This document shows positions 16,003 through 23,565 of a stretch of DNA of 64,000 bases, piece after piece; the first letter of the stretch is position 1; every line of letters begins with the position of its first letter. Origin of the DNA: Methylophaga thalassica MP (GTDB taxonomy: Bacteria > Pseudomonadota > Gammaproteobacteria > Nitrosococcales > Methylophagaceae); assembly GCF_000214595.1 (NCBI RefSeq), contig NZ_AFIG01000002.1, positions 20,860 through 84,859 on the forward strand, read 5' to 3'. The notes under the pieces were generated by a model. It was not told where the DNA came from, did no database searches, and was given only the letters and a program-made list of their open reading frames with translations. A program made the position numbers and the translations under genes.

Positions 16003-16509
16003 TCAGTCAGACCAATCTGTTTCGACATTGGTGTTTGTTCTTTCACGCAACAAGCTTGAGGAAACGAAAAGTAAGACACCGAGGACAATTGCAATATCTG
16101 CGACATTGAAAGCCGGCCAGTGCCAGGCTCGCCAATAGACATCAAAGGAATCCACAACATAGCCACGAAATATCCGATCAATCAGGTTACCCATCGCGCC
16201 ACCAAGGATAAGACTGTAGGCGATGGCCTCTCCTTTGTGACGGTTCTCAAGGACCAGCTTGATCAGCAAAATTGAGACCACCACCGCGATTCCGATCAAA
16301 AAGTAGCGCTGCCAGCCTCCACCATTGGCAAAAAGACTGAATGCGGCACCGGTGTTCCATACGTGCACCCAGCTAAAGAATGGCGTCACCGAAACCGACT
16401 CGCCATATGCCATTGATTGCTGGACCAGCCATTTTACAATCTGGTCAGACGCGGCTATCAGGCCGGAGATGGACAACAGGGCATACGGCGAGAGGTATTT
16501 GCCAATCAT
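16003..16509 (-). CDS. lspA: lipoprotein signal peptidase (element-borne LspA)
   Basis: 168 residues, inner membrane aspartic protease that removes signal peptides from prolipoproteins after lipid attachment. Four membrane segments are visible. The conserved motifs are present: DQIVKWLVQ, NTGAAFSLF, GNLIDRIFRGYVVD (catalytic Asp) and FNVADIAI (second Asp). Chromosomal copies are normally elsewhere; its presence inside this mobile element is a known oddity of ISPpu12-type elements. It ends 22 bp before the transposase start and starts 9 bp after the cation-efflux gene. Confidence 0.9.
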   Translation of the reverse strand: MIGKYLSPYALLSISGLIAASDQIVKWLVQQSMAYGESVSVTPFFSWVHVWNTGAAFSLFANGGGWQRYFLIGIAVVVSILLIKLVLENRHKGEAIAYSLILGGAMGNLIDRIFRGYVVDSFDVYWRAWHWPAFNVADIAIVLGVLLFVSSSLLRERTNTNVETDWSD

Positions 16510-16518
16510 GGATGTTGC

Positions 16519-17415
16519 CTAACCCTTGAGGGCCAGAATGCGTCTGGCTCCGTTAAGCACGACAACCCCCGCGATGGTACCGATAATCAGATCCGGATAA
16601 TTGGATCCGGTCCACGCGACCAGGGCGCCGGCGGTGATGACGCCCAGGTTGATCACCACGTCATTGGCCGAGAATATCCAGCTTGCCTTCATGTGCGCCC
16701 CGCCCTCTCGATGTTTGGATATCAGCAGCAAACAAGTGGTATTGGCAATCAGTGCGACGAATGCGATAAGCATCATCACCATCGATTCCGGCTCGCTACC
16801 GAAGACGAAGCGTCTCACCACCTCTGCGAGCACGCCAACAGCCAGAATCAACTGGAGCACCCCCGCAAGATGCGCGGCGCGTACCTGCATTTTCACGCTA
16901 TGCCCAACGGCATAAAGGGCGAGCCCGTAGACTGCCGCATCGGCAAAATTGTCGAGGGACTCACCAATCAGGCCGGTGGACTGAGCGATCAGACCGGCTG
17001 TCATTTCAACCACGAACAGGACTGCATTGATGCCGAGCAACCACCTCAGGGTGGCGGACTCTTGGGTAGCAGAGGCTGCGGAGGATTCGGCGGCCTTGAT
17101 GGTCTCCGGATCGGCAGCGACGGTTTCCTGAAGCGAGGCTCCCAGCCCCAGGGTCGTCAGTTTCGCAGTGAAAGGATCAGCCTCTCCATCATGCACGACC
17201 TTCAACCGGCGGTTCGACAGGTCGAAAGACAGCGCCCGAATCTCATCAAAGCCATTCAGGGCCAGGCGAATCATTCGTTCTTCTGAAGGACAGTCCATCT
17301 TCGGCACGGCATAAACGCTGACCCATTTCCCCGATGCTTCGGAGGAGCTCCCCCTATCGGTATCTGCTGGGGACGTTGCAGCGCAGCCACAGGCGTCTGT
17401 GCAGGTTTTGCTCAT
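16519..17415 (-). CDS. cation diffusion facilitator with N-terminal metal-binding domain
   Basis: 298 residues from ATG 17415 (after GAGTCGTATT; longer starts would overlap the promoter). A Cys-rich N-terminus (KTCTDACGCAA), then an HMA-like domain with MDCPSEERMIR (about residues 39-49), then six membrane segments with SLDNFADAAVYG and SANDVVINLG, the CDF metal sites in TM2 and TM5. It probably exports Zn/Cd/Pb-type divalent metals across the inner membrane. It is driven by a MerR-type promoter shared with the divergent regulator gene. Confidence 0.85.
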   Translation of the reverse strand: MSKTCTDACGCAATSPADTDRGSSSEASGKWVSVYAVPKMDCPSEERMIRLALNGFDEIRALSFDLSNRRLKVVHDGEADPFTAKLTTLGLGASLQETVAADPETIKAAESSAASATQESATLRWLLGINAVLFVVEMTAGLIAQSTGLIGESLDNFADAAVYGLALYAVGHSVKMQVRAAHLAGVLQLILAVGVLAEVVRRFVFGSEPESMVMMLIAFVALIANTTCLLLISKHREGGAHMKASWIFSANDVVINLGVITAGALVAWTGSNYPDLIIGTIAGVVVLNGARRILALKG

Positions 17416-17448
17416 AATACGACTCCACTTGAACATTATTGGGTTATC

Positions 17449-17479
17449 ATTTAAAACCATATAGTCACTATAAGGTCAA
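17449..17479 (-). promoter_or_regulatory. MerR-type promoter/operator of the cation-efflux gene
   Basis: On the minus strand TTGACC (17474-17479) and TTAAAT (17449-17454) are separated by 19 bp. The spacer holds the dyad ACCTTATAGT-G-ACTATATGGT. A long 19-bp spacer with a dyad is the hallmark of MerR-activated promoters; the sequence is like those of CadR/PbrR/ZntR regulators. Confidence 0.75.
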
Positions 17480-17512
17480 TAAAGCGGAAAGAATCCGTTG
17501 AGGAGGAGTCTG

Positions 17513-17920
17513 ATGCGCATTGGACAGTTGGCTCGGTCAGTCGGGGTCAATACCCAGACGATCCGCTTCTATGAACAGCAGGGCTTGTTGCCGCCGCCTG
17601 ATCGGCAGGAAAACGGTTACCGCGCCTATACCGAGAAGCATAGTGAGCGGCTGGCCTTCATCTGTCGCTGTAGAATCCTCGACCTGTCATTGGCTGAGAT
17701 TCGCGAACTACAGCGCTATCAGGACGACCCTCATCAGCCTTGTGCCGCTGTCAACACCTTGCTTGATGACCACATTTCTCATGTGCGGTCGCAAATAACT
17801 GCTCTGCAAGCGCTTGAGAAACAACTCGTTTCGCTGAGAGCGGGTTGTAGCGATGGCCGGGAAGTTGAGGCTTGTGGGGTTCTTGCTGGAATCGGCAAGG
17901 GAAGTGCGCATAAGCAGTAG
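17513..17920 (+). CDS. MerR-family metal-responsive regulator (CadR/PbrR-like)
   Basis: 135 residues from ATG 17513, behind AGGAGGAGTC. The N-terminal winged helix (MRIGQLARSVGVNTQTIRFY) is followed by the dimerisation helix. Metal-binding cysteines occur at CRCRILDLS, DDPHQPCAAV, and a C-terminal GCSDGREVEACGV, the CadR/PbrR pattern. It distorts the shared promoter to activate the divergent CDF gene when metal is bound. Its end lies 7 bp before the right terminal repeat of the element. Confidence 0.85.
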   Translation: MRIGQLARSVGVNTQTIRFYEQQGLLPPPDRQENGYRAYTEKHSERLAFICRCRILDLSLAEIRELQRYQDDPHQPCAAVNTLLDDHISHVRSQITALQALEKQLVSLRAGCSDGREVEACGVLAGIGKGSAHKQ

Positions 17921-17991
17921 GTTGAAGCATCAACCAGATAATCCGATGGGATCTTAGCTTGCCTCATTGTAATGCAGAGTAAAATCAACCA

Positions 17992-18879
17992 CTAAATCCG
18001 AATACCCTTAAGATCATGGCATTGGTTTATAAAGTCTGACCATGACTTTTTATCGGGAAAATGATTGAGATAATCCGTGATTGAATTAATAGTCTTATTG
18101 AGAAACTCAACAACATCGTCATGATGAGATTTGCCTATCAAACGTTTTAGTCTGGATAGAGCTTTAAACGGATCTTCTTTACCTATTCCGTTATCTAGTT
18201 CAGAGACCCATTTTGGAAAGGGCTTCATATACTCACAGAAATCATCTAGAAATTCTTCCAGATCCTCTATTGAATAAAACTCTAATTCAGCTTGGTTTTC
18301 ATCCAAGTAATTCTCTATTGAATTTATCCCTGCAGCTATAACCTCATCAGGTAAAAACTCTTTGAGATATTCATAAATTTCTACTCTGTATCCGGCAAAA
18401 TCAGTTAAGTCGTTAACATTAGGGTTGTAAAGAAAAATAGCTCGTATTTCAGCTAAACATCTAACTACTACGTTACGGTCATTATGAGGCAGCAATGAAA
18501 GTGGTTTTATGTCATAAGCGTATGGTGTGGCAGAAACGCTCAATAAAAGCTTTTCACGAAAATTATCGTTATAGTCAGTTTGTATACCAAGAGTGGGTGA
18601 TAAAAAATTATGACTTTCATCAGTAGACTGATTTAAACGTCTATCCCATTCACTAAGACCACTCTGAAATAACTGATTAATTCCTCCACGATTACTGTAT
18701 TTCAGGTTAAATGAGAGCTTGTTCAGATCAAGAAGGTTTAATGAATTCAAAAATAACCCTATTTCACCTGTTATCCATTTCTCTTTATCCGTAAATGCAA
18801 GCACATCAGTGAATTGTAAATATGTTTGCTCTAAGGCAGATTCTTCAAAAGTTGGTAAGACAATCATGTTCTGACTCAC
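17992..18879 (-). CDS. probable PRTRC system protein F, main part
   Basis: 295 residues, acidic, soluble. It lies between proteins C and B, where protein F normally sits, and its start (MIVLPTFEESALEQ) and a middle part with EIRAIFLYNPN fit my memory of that family only loosely. The ATG overlaps the stop of the 61-residue ORF upstream (TGTGTGAG area), so the genes are coupled. It ends with TAG 46 bp before the ISPpu12-like element. The FWWD-containing segment at 14325-14640 on the other side may be its lost C-terminus or a separate gene. Confidence 0.5.
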   Translation of the reverse strand: MSQNMIVLPTFEESALEQTYLQFTDVLAFTDKEKWITGEIGLFLNSLNLLDLNKLSFNLKYSNRGGINQLFQSGLSEWDRRLNQSTDESHNFLSPTLGIQTDYNDNFREKLLLSVSATPYAYDIKPLSLLPHNDRNVVVRCLAEIRAIFLYNPNVNDLTDFAGYRVEIYEYLKEFLPDEVIAAGINSIENYLDENQAELEFYSIEDLEEFLDDFCEYMKPFPKWVSELDNGIGKEDPFKALSRLKRLIGKSHHDDVVEFLNKTINSITDYLNHFPDKKSWSDFINQCHDLKGIRI

Positions 18880-19061
18880 ACAGGTAACAATATTTTGGCA
18901 GGTAACCGCTGAGCTTTTCCTCGATTAGCAGTAACGATGTTAAAAATTCGTTTCTCATCATCAGACTGAGCAAAATCTGAAGTATTCTGTGAGCTGTCCC
19001 TGACGTTTAACTTTGACCATTCAGTCAGTGTTTCAATTATTGATTGATGCTGATCAGCCAT
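18876..19061 (-). CDS. small hypothetical protein in the PRTRC operon
   Basis: 61 residues, start supported by AGAAGGAGGCACGC. It begins MADQHQSIIETLTEWSKLNV and ends with PAKILLPV. It overlaps the start of the 17992-18879 gene by 4 bp. The tandem TTGCG box lies 42 nt upstream, and a terminator on the same strand lies just beyond it, so a new transcript probably starts here. No family is recognised. Confidence 0.55.
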   Translation of the reverse strand: MADQHQSIIETLTEWSKLNVRDSSQNTSDFAQSDDEKRIFNIVTANRGKAQRLPAKILLPV

Positions 19062-19103
19062 GCGTGCCTCCTTCTTAGTCTTGTTTAATACACTTACTTT
19101 TTA

Positions 19104-19132
19104 GTCTCACACGACTTTCATTTCACGCAACT
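19104..19132 (-). promoter_or_regulatory. tandem TTGCGYGA box, instance 2
   Basis: Minus strand AGTTGCGTGAAATGAAAGTC followed by GTGTGAGAC, 42 nt before the ATG at 19061. It matches the thiF box in both half-sites. Confidence 0.6.
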
Positions 19133-19137
19133 ACTAT

Positions 19138-19164
19138 AAAAAAGACCGACTTTAAAGCCGGTCT
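19138..19164 (-). terminator. rho-independent terminator of the upstream PRTRC segment
   Basis: On the minus strand AGACCGGCTT and AAGTCGGTCT form a 10-bp stem (one mismatch), followed by a T run. It follows the 55-residue ORF ending at 19189 and separates it from the next unit. Confidence 0.75.
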
Positions 19165-19188
19165 CTAACTGAACTAAAAAACTAAGAA

Positions 19189-19356
19189 CTATGGATTTGA
19201 GTTTTGTTTATTGTTTTTTTGTTTTCTGTATATGAACTGTTTTGCCAAAATATCTATGCTGATTTTTGATAAAGGTCTGTTCTTTTGAACTTGATGATTA
19301 CAGACAGCCATAAGATTCTCGGCAAAGTCCTTAAGATCGTCTAATGATGCATTCAT
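19189..19356 (-). CDS. small hypothetical protein downstream of PRTRC protein C
   Basis: 55 residues. ATG 19356 lies 10 nt after the protein C stop and behind GTGAGGAATGAATT. The product MNASLDDLKDFAENLMAVCN ... KQNSNP is helical and basic at the end. A terminator follows within 25 bp. Good gene architecture, but no family is recognised. Confidence 0.5.
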   Translation of the reverse strand: MNASLDDLKDFAENLMAVCNHQVQKNRPLSKISIDILAKQFIYRKQKNNKQNSNP

Positions 19357-19366
19357 AATTCATTCC

Positions 19367-19576
19367 TCACCCTTTAGTCTTAACTGGGGCGGGGACAAAC
19401 TCATACACCATATAATCGCCTTGCGTACTCGGCCCTTCTACAACAGCATTTGCAAGGTGTTGATGGTTTGCACTGTATAGCTCTTTGACTTGCTCAGGTT
19501 TCATGCTCGGGTCTGGATCAGGCATTTGTACTGAACCACTTCGAAAGATGCAAGTTAACGTTTTTATTTTTGACAT
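19367..19576 (-). CDS. PRTRC system protein C
   Basis: 69 residues from ATG 19576, behind GGGGGAGTTAAAT. The family core is clear: MPDPDPSMKPEQVKELYS (about residues 18-35), then a NAVVEGPSTQGDYMVYEF segment and a final TKG. This is a small ubiquitin-like or beta-grasp-type protein by family description; its role in the cassette is not known. The gene begins just after protein E ends. Confidence 0.8.
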   Translation of the reverse strand: MSKIKTLTCIFRSGSVQMPDPDPSMKPEQVKELYSANHQHLANAVVEGPSTQGDYMVYEFVPAPVKTKG

Positions 19577-19590
19577 ATTTAACTCCCCCA

Positions 19591-20148
19591 TTAGAAAGTA
19601 AATTTAAAAGCTTCGTTGGCACTTGCAGGCTGCTCATGGTCATCTGCTGCGTTTGAGACTTCATTTTCTGAATCTGTCTCAGAAACAGCTTCTGGCTGTG
19701 TTTCATTAGCAGACAAAGCTTCGCTGGTTGGTTGAGATTGTTTTTCTTCATCCTGAGCCGCAGGGGAGTTCTTTTTGGCTTTTGGTTTAGTTTTAGCTTC
19801 GGCTTTTGATTTTGAATTTTTGGCATTAGCCGTGGCATCTCTTAATGACATTAATAATTCTTGATACGAATCATTTGCTTGCTGACGAGCCTGACCATAT
19901 CCAGAAAGCCTTTCCCCGAATTCAGTACTTAGCTCATCAAGTGACATATTTCTCATAGCCAGAGGCATTGAGAGGGCGCTACGGACTTGTTTAGCTTCTT
20001 CTGGTACTTTGGCTTCATCATCACTGAGTAATGGCAACACGATGATGTCTAAAGAGTCTCCCGAACGTGTAATATCCAAACGAAGATGTTCACTCTCAGC
20101 CAACGCCCCATGTATGCTATTGAGAAAGGTTAAAATGCTGTTTTCCAT
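19591..20148 (-). CDS. PRTRC system protein E
   Basis: 185 residues. The N-terminal half (LRLDITRSGDSLDIIVLPLL, then a DDEAKVPEEAKQVRSALSMP segment) is the conserved PRTRC E fold. The C-terminal half is low-complexity Lys/Ala/Glu/Ser, as is usual in this family (SKSKAEAKTKPKAKKN), and ends FKFTF. The start follows AAAAGGATCAAACA. A GGGGCAG/CTGCCCC leader hairpin and a TTGCG box precede it, so it can be transcribed separately from parB. Confidence 0.8.
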   Translation of the reverse strand: MENSILTFLNSIHGALAESEHLRLDITRSGDSLDIIVLPLLSDDEAKVPEEAKQVRSALSMPLAMRNMSLDELSTEFGERLSGYGQARQQANDSYQELLMSLRDATANAKNSKSKAEAKTKPKAKKNSPAAQDEEKQSQPTSEALSANETQPEAVSETDSENEVSNAADDHEQPASANEAFKFTF

Positions 20149-20173
20149 TGTTTGATCCTTTTATGAGATAAGC

Positions 20174-20192
20174 GGGGCAGTAGGTCTGCCCC
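20174..20192 (-). promoter_or_regulatory. leader hairpin of PRTRC E
   Basis: GGGGCAG-ACCTA-CTGCCCC (minus strand) is a perfect 7-bp stem 25 nt before the ATG, at the same position as in the other island leaders. There is no T run, so it is not a terminator for parB. Confidence 0.55.
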
Positions 20193-20203
20193 ATGCATTA
20201 GTT

Positions 20204-20230
20204 GTAACGCAGGTTTCTAATCGCGCAACT
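20204..20230 (-). promoter_or_regulatory. tandem TTGCGYGA box, instance 3
   Basis: Minus strand AGTTGCGCGATTAGAAACCT then GCGTTAC. The first half-site is perfect; the second is diverged. It overlaps the end of parB and lies 55 nt before the protein E start. Confidence 0.5.
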
Positions 20231-22006
20231 GAGCCTCTACGGGTAAATAACCTCTCCAATCAAATCCAGCTTTAAAAATGGCTTTTATTTGATCATCACG
20301 TTTACCTTTGAGTATTTCTTTCTCACAGTGACCGGTTTGTTTTCCATCCTTTGCGTCATACCATGCTAAGAATCCTGATTCAGTTACTAGAGCTTTTAAA
20401 CCACTAACTGTTAAGGTCTGTAGATATTCTTCATCAACAAGAAAATGAGAACGCATATCTACGTTTTCAGCCTTGAGAATGGTATGGGCTGTTTTTATTC
20501 CGTCTGATTCTTCGTATTGAATTCGTTCAGGGGCAATGCCGCCTGCAAGCGTTGCAGCAAAAGCACTGATAGTCATATCCAGAGTTGATTCATCTAAGCT
20601 ATGTAGCAAGGACACCTTCTCTGAACGAGAAGTCATAGAGAGCAATTTCTCAGCTCCGTATGTTTTTAGCCCTTTTTCAAGTTTGTCCGTGACTCACACA
20701 TGCTTGATTGCTTCTGTTAACGCAATCAGTGACATGACCTTAGTTAATTTAGTATTCGACCAAACAGTGGCAGCTGCAGCTTTGTATTGTTTTCCTTGAA
20801 TATACTCTTTGACACGCTTGGGTGTATCAGCCGATTTTTTTCTTTCCTTTGGTTTATCGGATTGAATGATGGCTGTAGTATGAGTTGGGCTGCTTAACTC
20901 CGTGACTTTTTGTTGTTCAATTTCCAACTCATCTTGATGTGCTTTAACCATTTGGCTGTTACATGACACATCAAAACATAAGCCCGTTTCTATCTGGCCT
21001 TCTTTACCTTTAGCTGTATTCATCAATGCACCAAAGTTTCCACAGCCTTGGCAAGCAGAATACTGCTCACGTCCAACCCCTTTTTCACCTTCTCGCATTA
21101 AATGACATCGAGTGTCAGCAGGGCGCTCAACATCGAGCCAAATGACAGGATATTCTTGCGACAGCTCTGTTTTTTCTCTTCAAGATGCTGTCTGGTTTTA
21201 TTCTCATAACAGTCACGATTCAAGCAATGACCATCTGAGAGACTTTCATCAAATAGGTCAGCTGTAATACTTGAGTTATGAGGGCAGCCATTACAGCCAG
21301 TCAGATTAAATACCGCATCAGAGAGTTTGAATGCAAACTTACCCAACTGATCACGCAAGACAGAAACGCTGACACGTTTTTCAATCACGCTTACAAGAAT
21401 TGAGTCCTGTAACTCTGCTGTCAGTCCTGCAAATAACTCAGCATGACCAATTGCAATCTTTCTCTGGTCAAGAGCATCCAATACGCTATCTGTACAGTGT
21501 AAAAGCGTCAGTCGTGCTTCTAGTTTCTTTTCAGTCCAACCTAATGCCAGTGCAGCTTCGGTTCTGTCACCTTTACATAGGGTAAGCATTCTCTGACAAG
21601 CTTTTGCTTCCTCGGCAGCACTCACATCCTGACGCTCACTATTTTCAGCCACCGCCATTGCCAGTGCTTCTTCATCACTAACAAGTCGAATCATTGCAGG
21701 AACAGTCTCTACATCTGCAATCGTTGCTGCCCGATATCGTCTTTCACCAGCAATTAAATAAAATGTTTTTCCATCATTGCTTGGTTTGATTACTATTGGT
21801 TGGAGGATGCCTTGTGCCTGAATGCTTGCAACCATTTCATTGAGTCTATCTTCCGAAAAGTATCTACGAGGATTAAATCCCTCCCGAACCGAAATCATAT
21901 TTATTGGCAGGTGAATCATTTGCTTGTCATAAACATTTGCCATGACATCTTCTATATCTAATGAAACTGATTTTTCTATTTGTGTATTAGCAAGAGGTGC
22001 ATTCAT
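20217..22006 (-). pseudogene. PRTRC ParB-family protein, one frameshift and one in-frame stop
   Basis: The full reading is about 595 residues. The N-terminal ParB/nuclease fold is normal (MISVREGFNPRRYF, then LIAGERRYRAATIA), followed by the helical KorB-like part and Cys-rich segments (LTGCNGCPHNSS; ACQGCGNFGALM). At 21170-21175 an A6 run breaks the frame; with seven As the text continues KKTELSQEYPVIWLDVERPA into the second ORF. A TGA at 20694-20696 then interrupts the same frame before VTDKLEKGLKTYGAEK and the conserved C-terminus. The frameshift could be a sequencing error; the TGA needs a substitution. ParB-like proteins act in plasmid partition or transcription. Confidence 0.8.
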
Positions 22007-22033
22007 TTTCTTCTCCTATATATTTACTTATTA

Positions 22034-22043
22034 CCCGATTGGG
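22034..22043 (-). promoter_or_regulatory. mini leader hairpin of parB
   Basis: CCC-AATC-GGG on the minus strand, 27 nt before the ATG at 22006 and its AGGAGAAG. The stem is short; it is listed because the position matches the other leaders. Confidence 0.3.
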
Positions 22044-22055
22044 TTATTACCATTT

Positions 22056-22081
22056 GATCACGAAATTGAATTCGCGCAACT
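22056..22081 (-). promoter_or_regulatory. tandem TTGCGYGA box, instance 4
   Basis: Minus strand AGTTGCGCGAATTCAATTTC followed by GTGATC, 49 nt before the parB ATG. Both half-sites (TTGCGCGA and TTTCGTGA) are present. Confidence 0.6.
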
Positions 22082-22099
22082 GCACGTAAATAATAGGTT

Positions 22100-22897
22100 T
22101 CAGGCTGAATTTGACTCTTTCGAGTAACCATAAAAAGCCGAAGCCTGCTCATCAATTAGCATCGGTGCTGATTTAAGGTTCTTAACATCCACAGTCATTC
22201 CATGATGGTCTATTTCCCCTTTTGTGAGTAACTGCCAAATAATGTTCATGGAGTAAGTTGCTAAGGTTCCATTGATAAATAAGTCTTGCCCATTTTCTCC
22301 AGTTAGCGCCTCAGCCAGTGAGCAACGTGGAGCATCATCAGTATCATGCTTAGGATTTGCGAGGTCGGGGTAGAGGTCGAACACCGTTGGCAGTCGGAGT
22401 GAGTCTTTATATGAAGAAATGACATGACCAAGCACGCACTGACCAGCATGTTGACCATTCCCCATATCAAGCCAGAGAACAGGGGAGTATGAAGTTTTGC
22501 CTGACTTAGCTAATTGTCCAAGCTTTACACGAAAAGAAGCTTTATCTACACATCCGATAATCAAATCAAAAGGTTCAACATTTTTGATTGATGGTTCAAA
22601 GAAATTTGGCTCCGCATCCCAATCTGATCCGTAGGACATATTGATTCGATGTGTAAGAGCAATAGATTTATAGTGACCTACGTCTGACTCAGAGAAACGC
22701 TGTCTACCAATATTGTGCGGTTCTACGACATCGGCATCAAAAGCTGTAACGTGGATTCCTTTAGGGTGACCAAGGGCTTTTAATCCAAAGTCTAAGCGGG
22801 TTAATGCATCCATAACCTCACCACCTGTGCCACCGATACCAACTACAGCAATTTTCAGTCTGTTTTCAAGAAACGACTGGGGTACGAAATATTTCAT
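22100..22897 (-). CDS. PRTRC system ThiF-family protein
   Basis: 265 residues. It is an E1-like/ThiF adenylating-type Rossmann protein: AVVGIGGTGGEVMDAL (about residues 18-33) binds nucleotide, TAFDADVVEPHNIGRQRF (about 51-68) is the Asp/Arg motif, and DLIIGCVDKASFR follows. The C-terminus (FINGTLATYSMNIIWQLL) is typical of the PRTRC version. It lacks a clear catalytic Cys and zinc CxxC pairs seen in ThiF/MoeB, as far as I can see. It is the first gene of the PRTRC series here and has a strong TTGCG box. Confidence 0.85.
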   Translation of the reverse strand: MKYFVPQSFLENRLKIAVVGIGGTGGEVMDALTRLDFGLKALGHPKGIHVTAFDADVVEPHNIGRQRFSESDVGHYKSIALTHRINMSYGSDWDAEPNFFEPSIKNVEPFDLIIGCVDKASFRVKLGQLAKSGKTSYSPVLWLDMGNGQHAGQCVLGHVISSYKDSLRLPTVFDLYPDLANPKHDTDDAPRCSLAEALTGENGQDLFINGTLATYSMNIIWQLLTKGEIDHHGMTVDVKNLKSAPMLIDEQASAFYGYSKESNSA

Positions 22898-22936
22898 GAG
22901 AGTCTCCTTTCAAGTGAGTTAAATCAACACTTTCAG

Positions 22937-22964
22937 GTTCTCACGAAGTTAAAATCACGCAAGT
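22937..22964 (-). promoter_or_regulatory. tandem TTGCGYGA box, instance 5 (best match)
   Basis: Minus strand ACTTGCGTGATTTTAACTTC then GTGAGAAC, 39 nt before the thiF start. TTGCGTGA and TTCGTGA are direct half-sites 15 nt apart. This instance is used as the reference. Confidence 0.6.
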
Positions 22965-23079
22965 CGGTTTAAGCAACGTCTAAAAAATTGATGATGTCTA
23001 TGGAGGATTTAGTAAAGTGTAGAAGGGCTGTGTCAAAGAAAGATTTCTAAGAATCAGAGTGAATTAGGATAAAGGAGTG

Positions 23080-23391
23080 CTACTCAGTATCTTCAGAATT
23101 TAAACGTTTGTACGTAACTCTGGCCACCCAACCAAAAGTCAAAGAAGTAGATATAAGTGCTCCTATTACACCAGGACCAGGTTCCACATATACAAGAGTA
23201 ATTAGTGCTAGCATTGGAAAAATGAATAGCATCAATGTGAAATAGAAAGATGCAAAAGTCAGTTCAACTGTATTACGACCCTGATTCCATATTCCCAAAC
23301 TCATTAATACACCCATGCTTGCAAGCATTGCGTAAAAGACACCAGCTAAGGCACAAAAGAAAAAAAGTATTACAGCTCCAATCGTTGTCAT
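23080..23391 (-). CDS. hypothetical membrane protein, three transmembrane segments
   Basis: 103 residues, nearly all hydrophobic: TIGAVILFFFCALAGVFYAM, FTLMLFIFPMLALITLVYV and GPGVIGALISTSLTFGWV, with a short charged tail (YKRLNSEDTE). The start at 23391 has weak Shine-Dalgarno support. No family is recognised. It lies between thiF and the divergent DUF1845 gene. Confidence 0.5.
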   Translation of the reverse strand: MTTIGAVILFFFCALAGVFYAMLASMGVLMSLGIWNQGRNTVELTFASFYFTLMLFIFPMLALITLVYVEPGPGVIGALISTSLTFGWVARVTYKRLNSEDTE

Positions 23392-23565
23392 GACACCATT
23401 GCATCCTTACTAAGTACTACACAGACAATAACAGCAGTTCGTTGTTTTAAGCTAGACTCTTTATTAACCGGCATAGACCAATATCCGGTTATTCATAGAC
23501 TCATTCAACATAGTCATTTTAAATGCCAGCCTGAGGATTATATTTATCAAAGCAAGGTGAGCATT

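Larger units (their letters stand above)
14641..17945 (-). mobile_element. ISPpu12-like ISL3-family element carrying lspA, cation efflux and MerR genes
   Basis: Gene content and order (ISL3 transposase, lipoprotein signal peptidase, cation-efflux protein, divergent MerR regulator) match ISPpu12-type elements, which are about 3.3-3.4 kb. Imperfect terminal repeats GGGATTTAATGGTTGATG (14641-14658) and, inverted, CGGATTATCTGGTTGATG (17928-17945) mark the edges at 3305 bp. I see no clean 8-bp target duplication. The element is visibly more GC-rich than the DNA on either side, so it came from another host. It splits the PRTRC operon. Confidence 0.85.

Noticed and set aside
19518..19838. 106-codon Lys/Gln-rich ORF overlapping PRTRC protein E
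   Set aside because: It is the low-complexity tail of protein E read in another frame.
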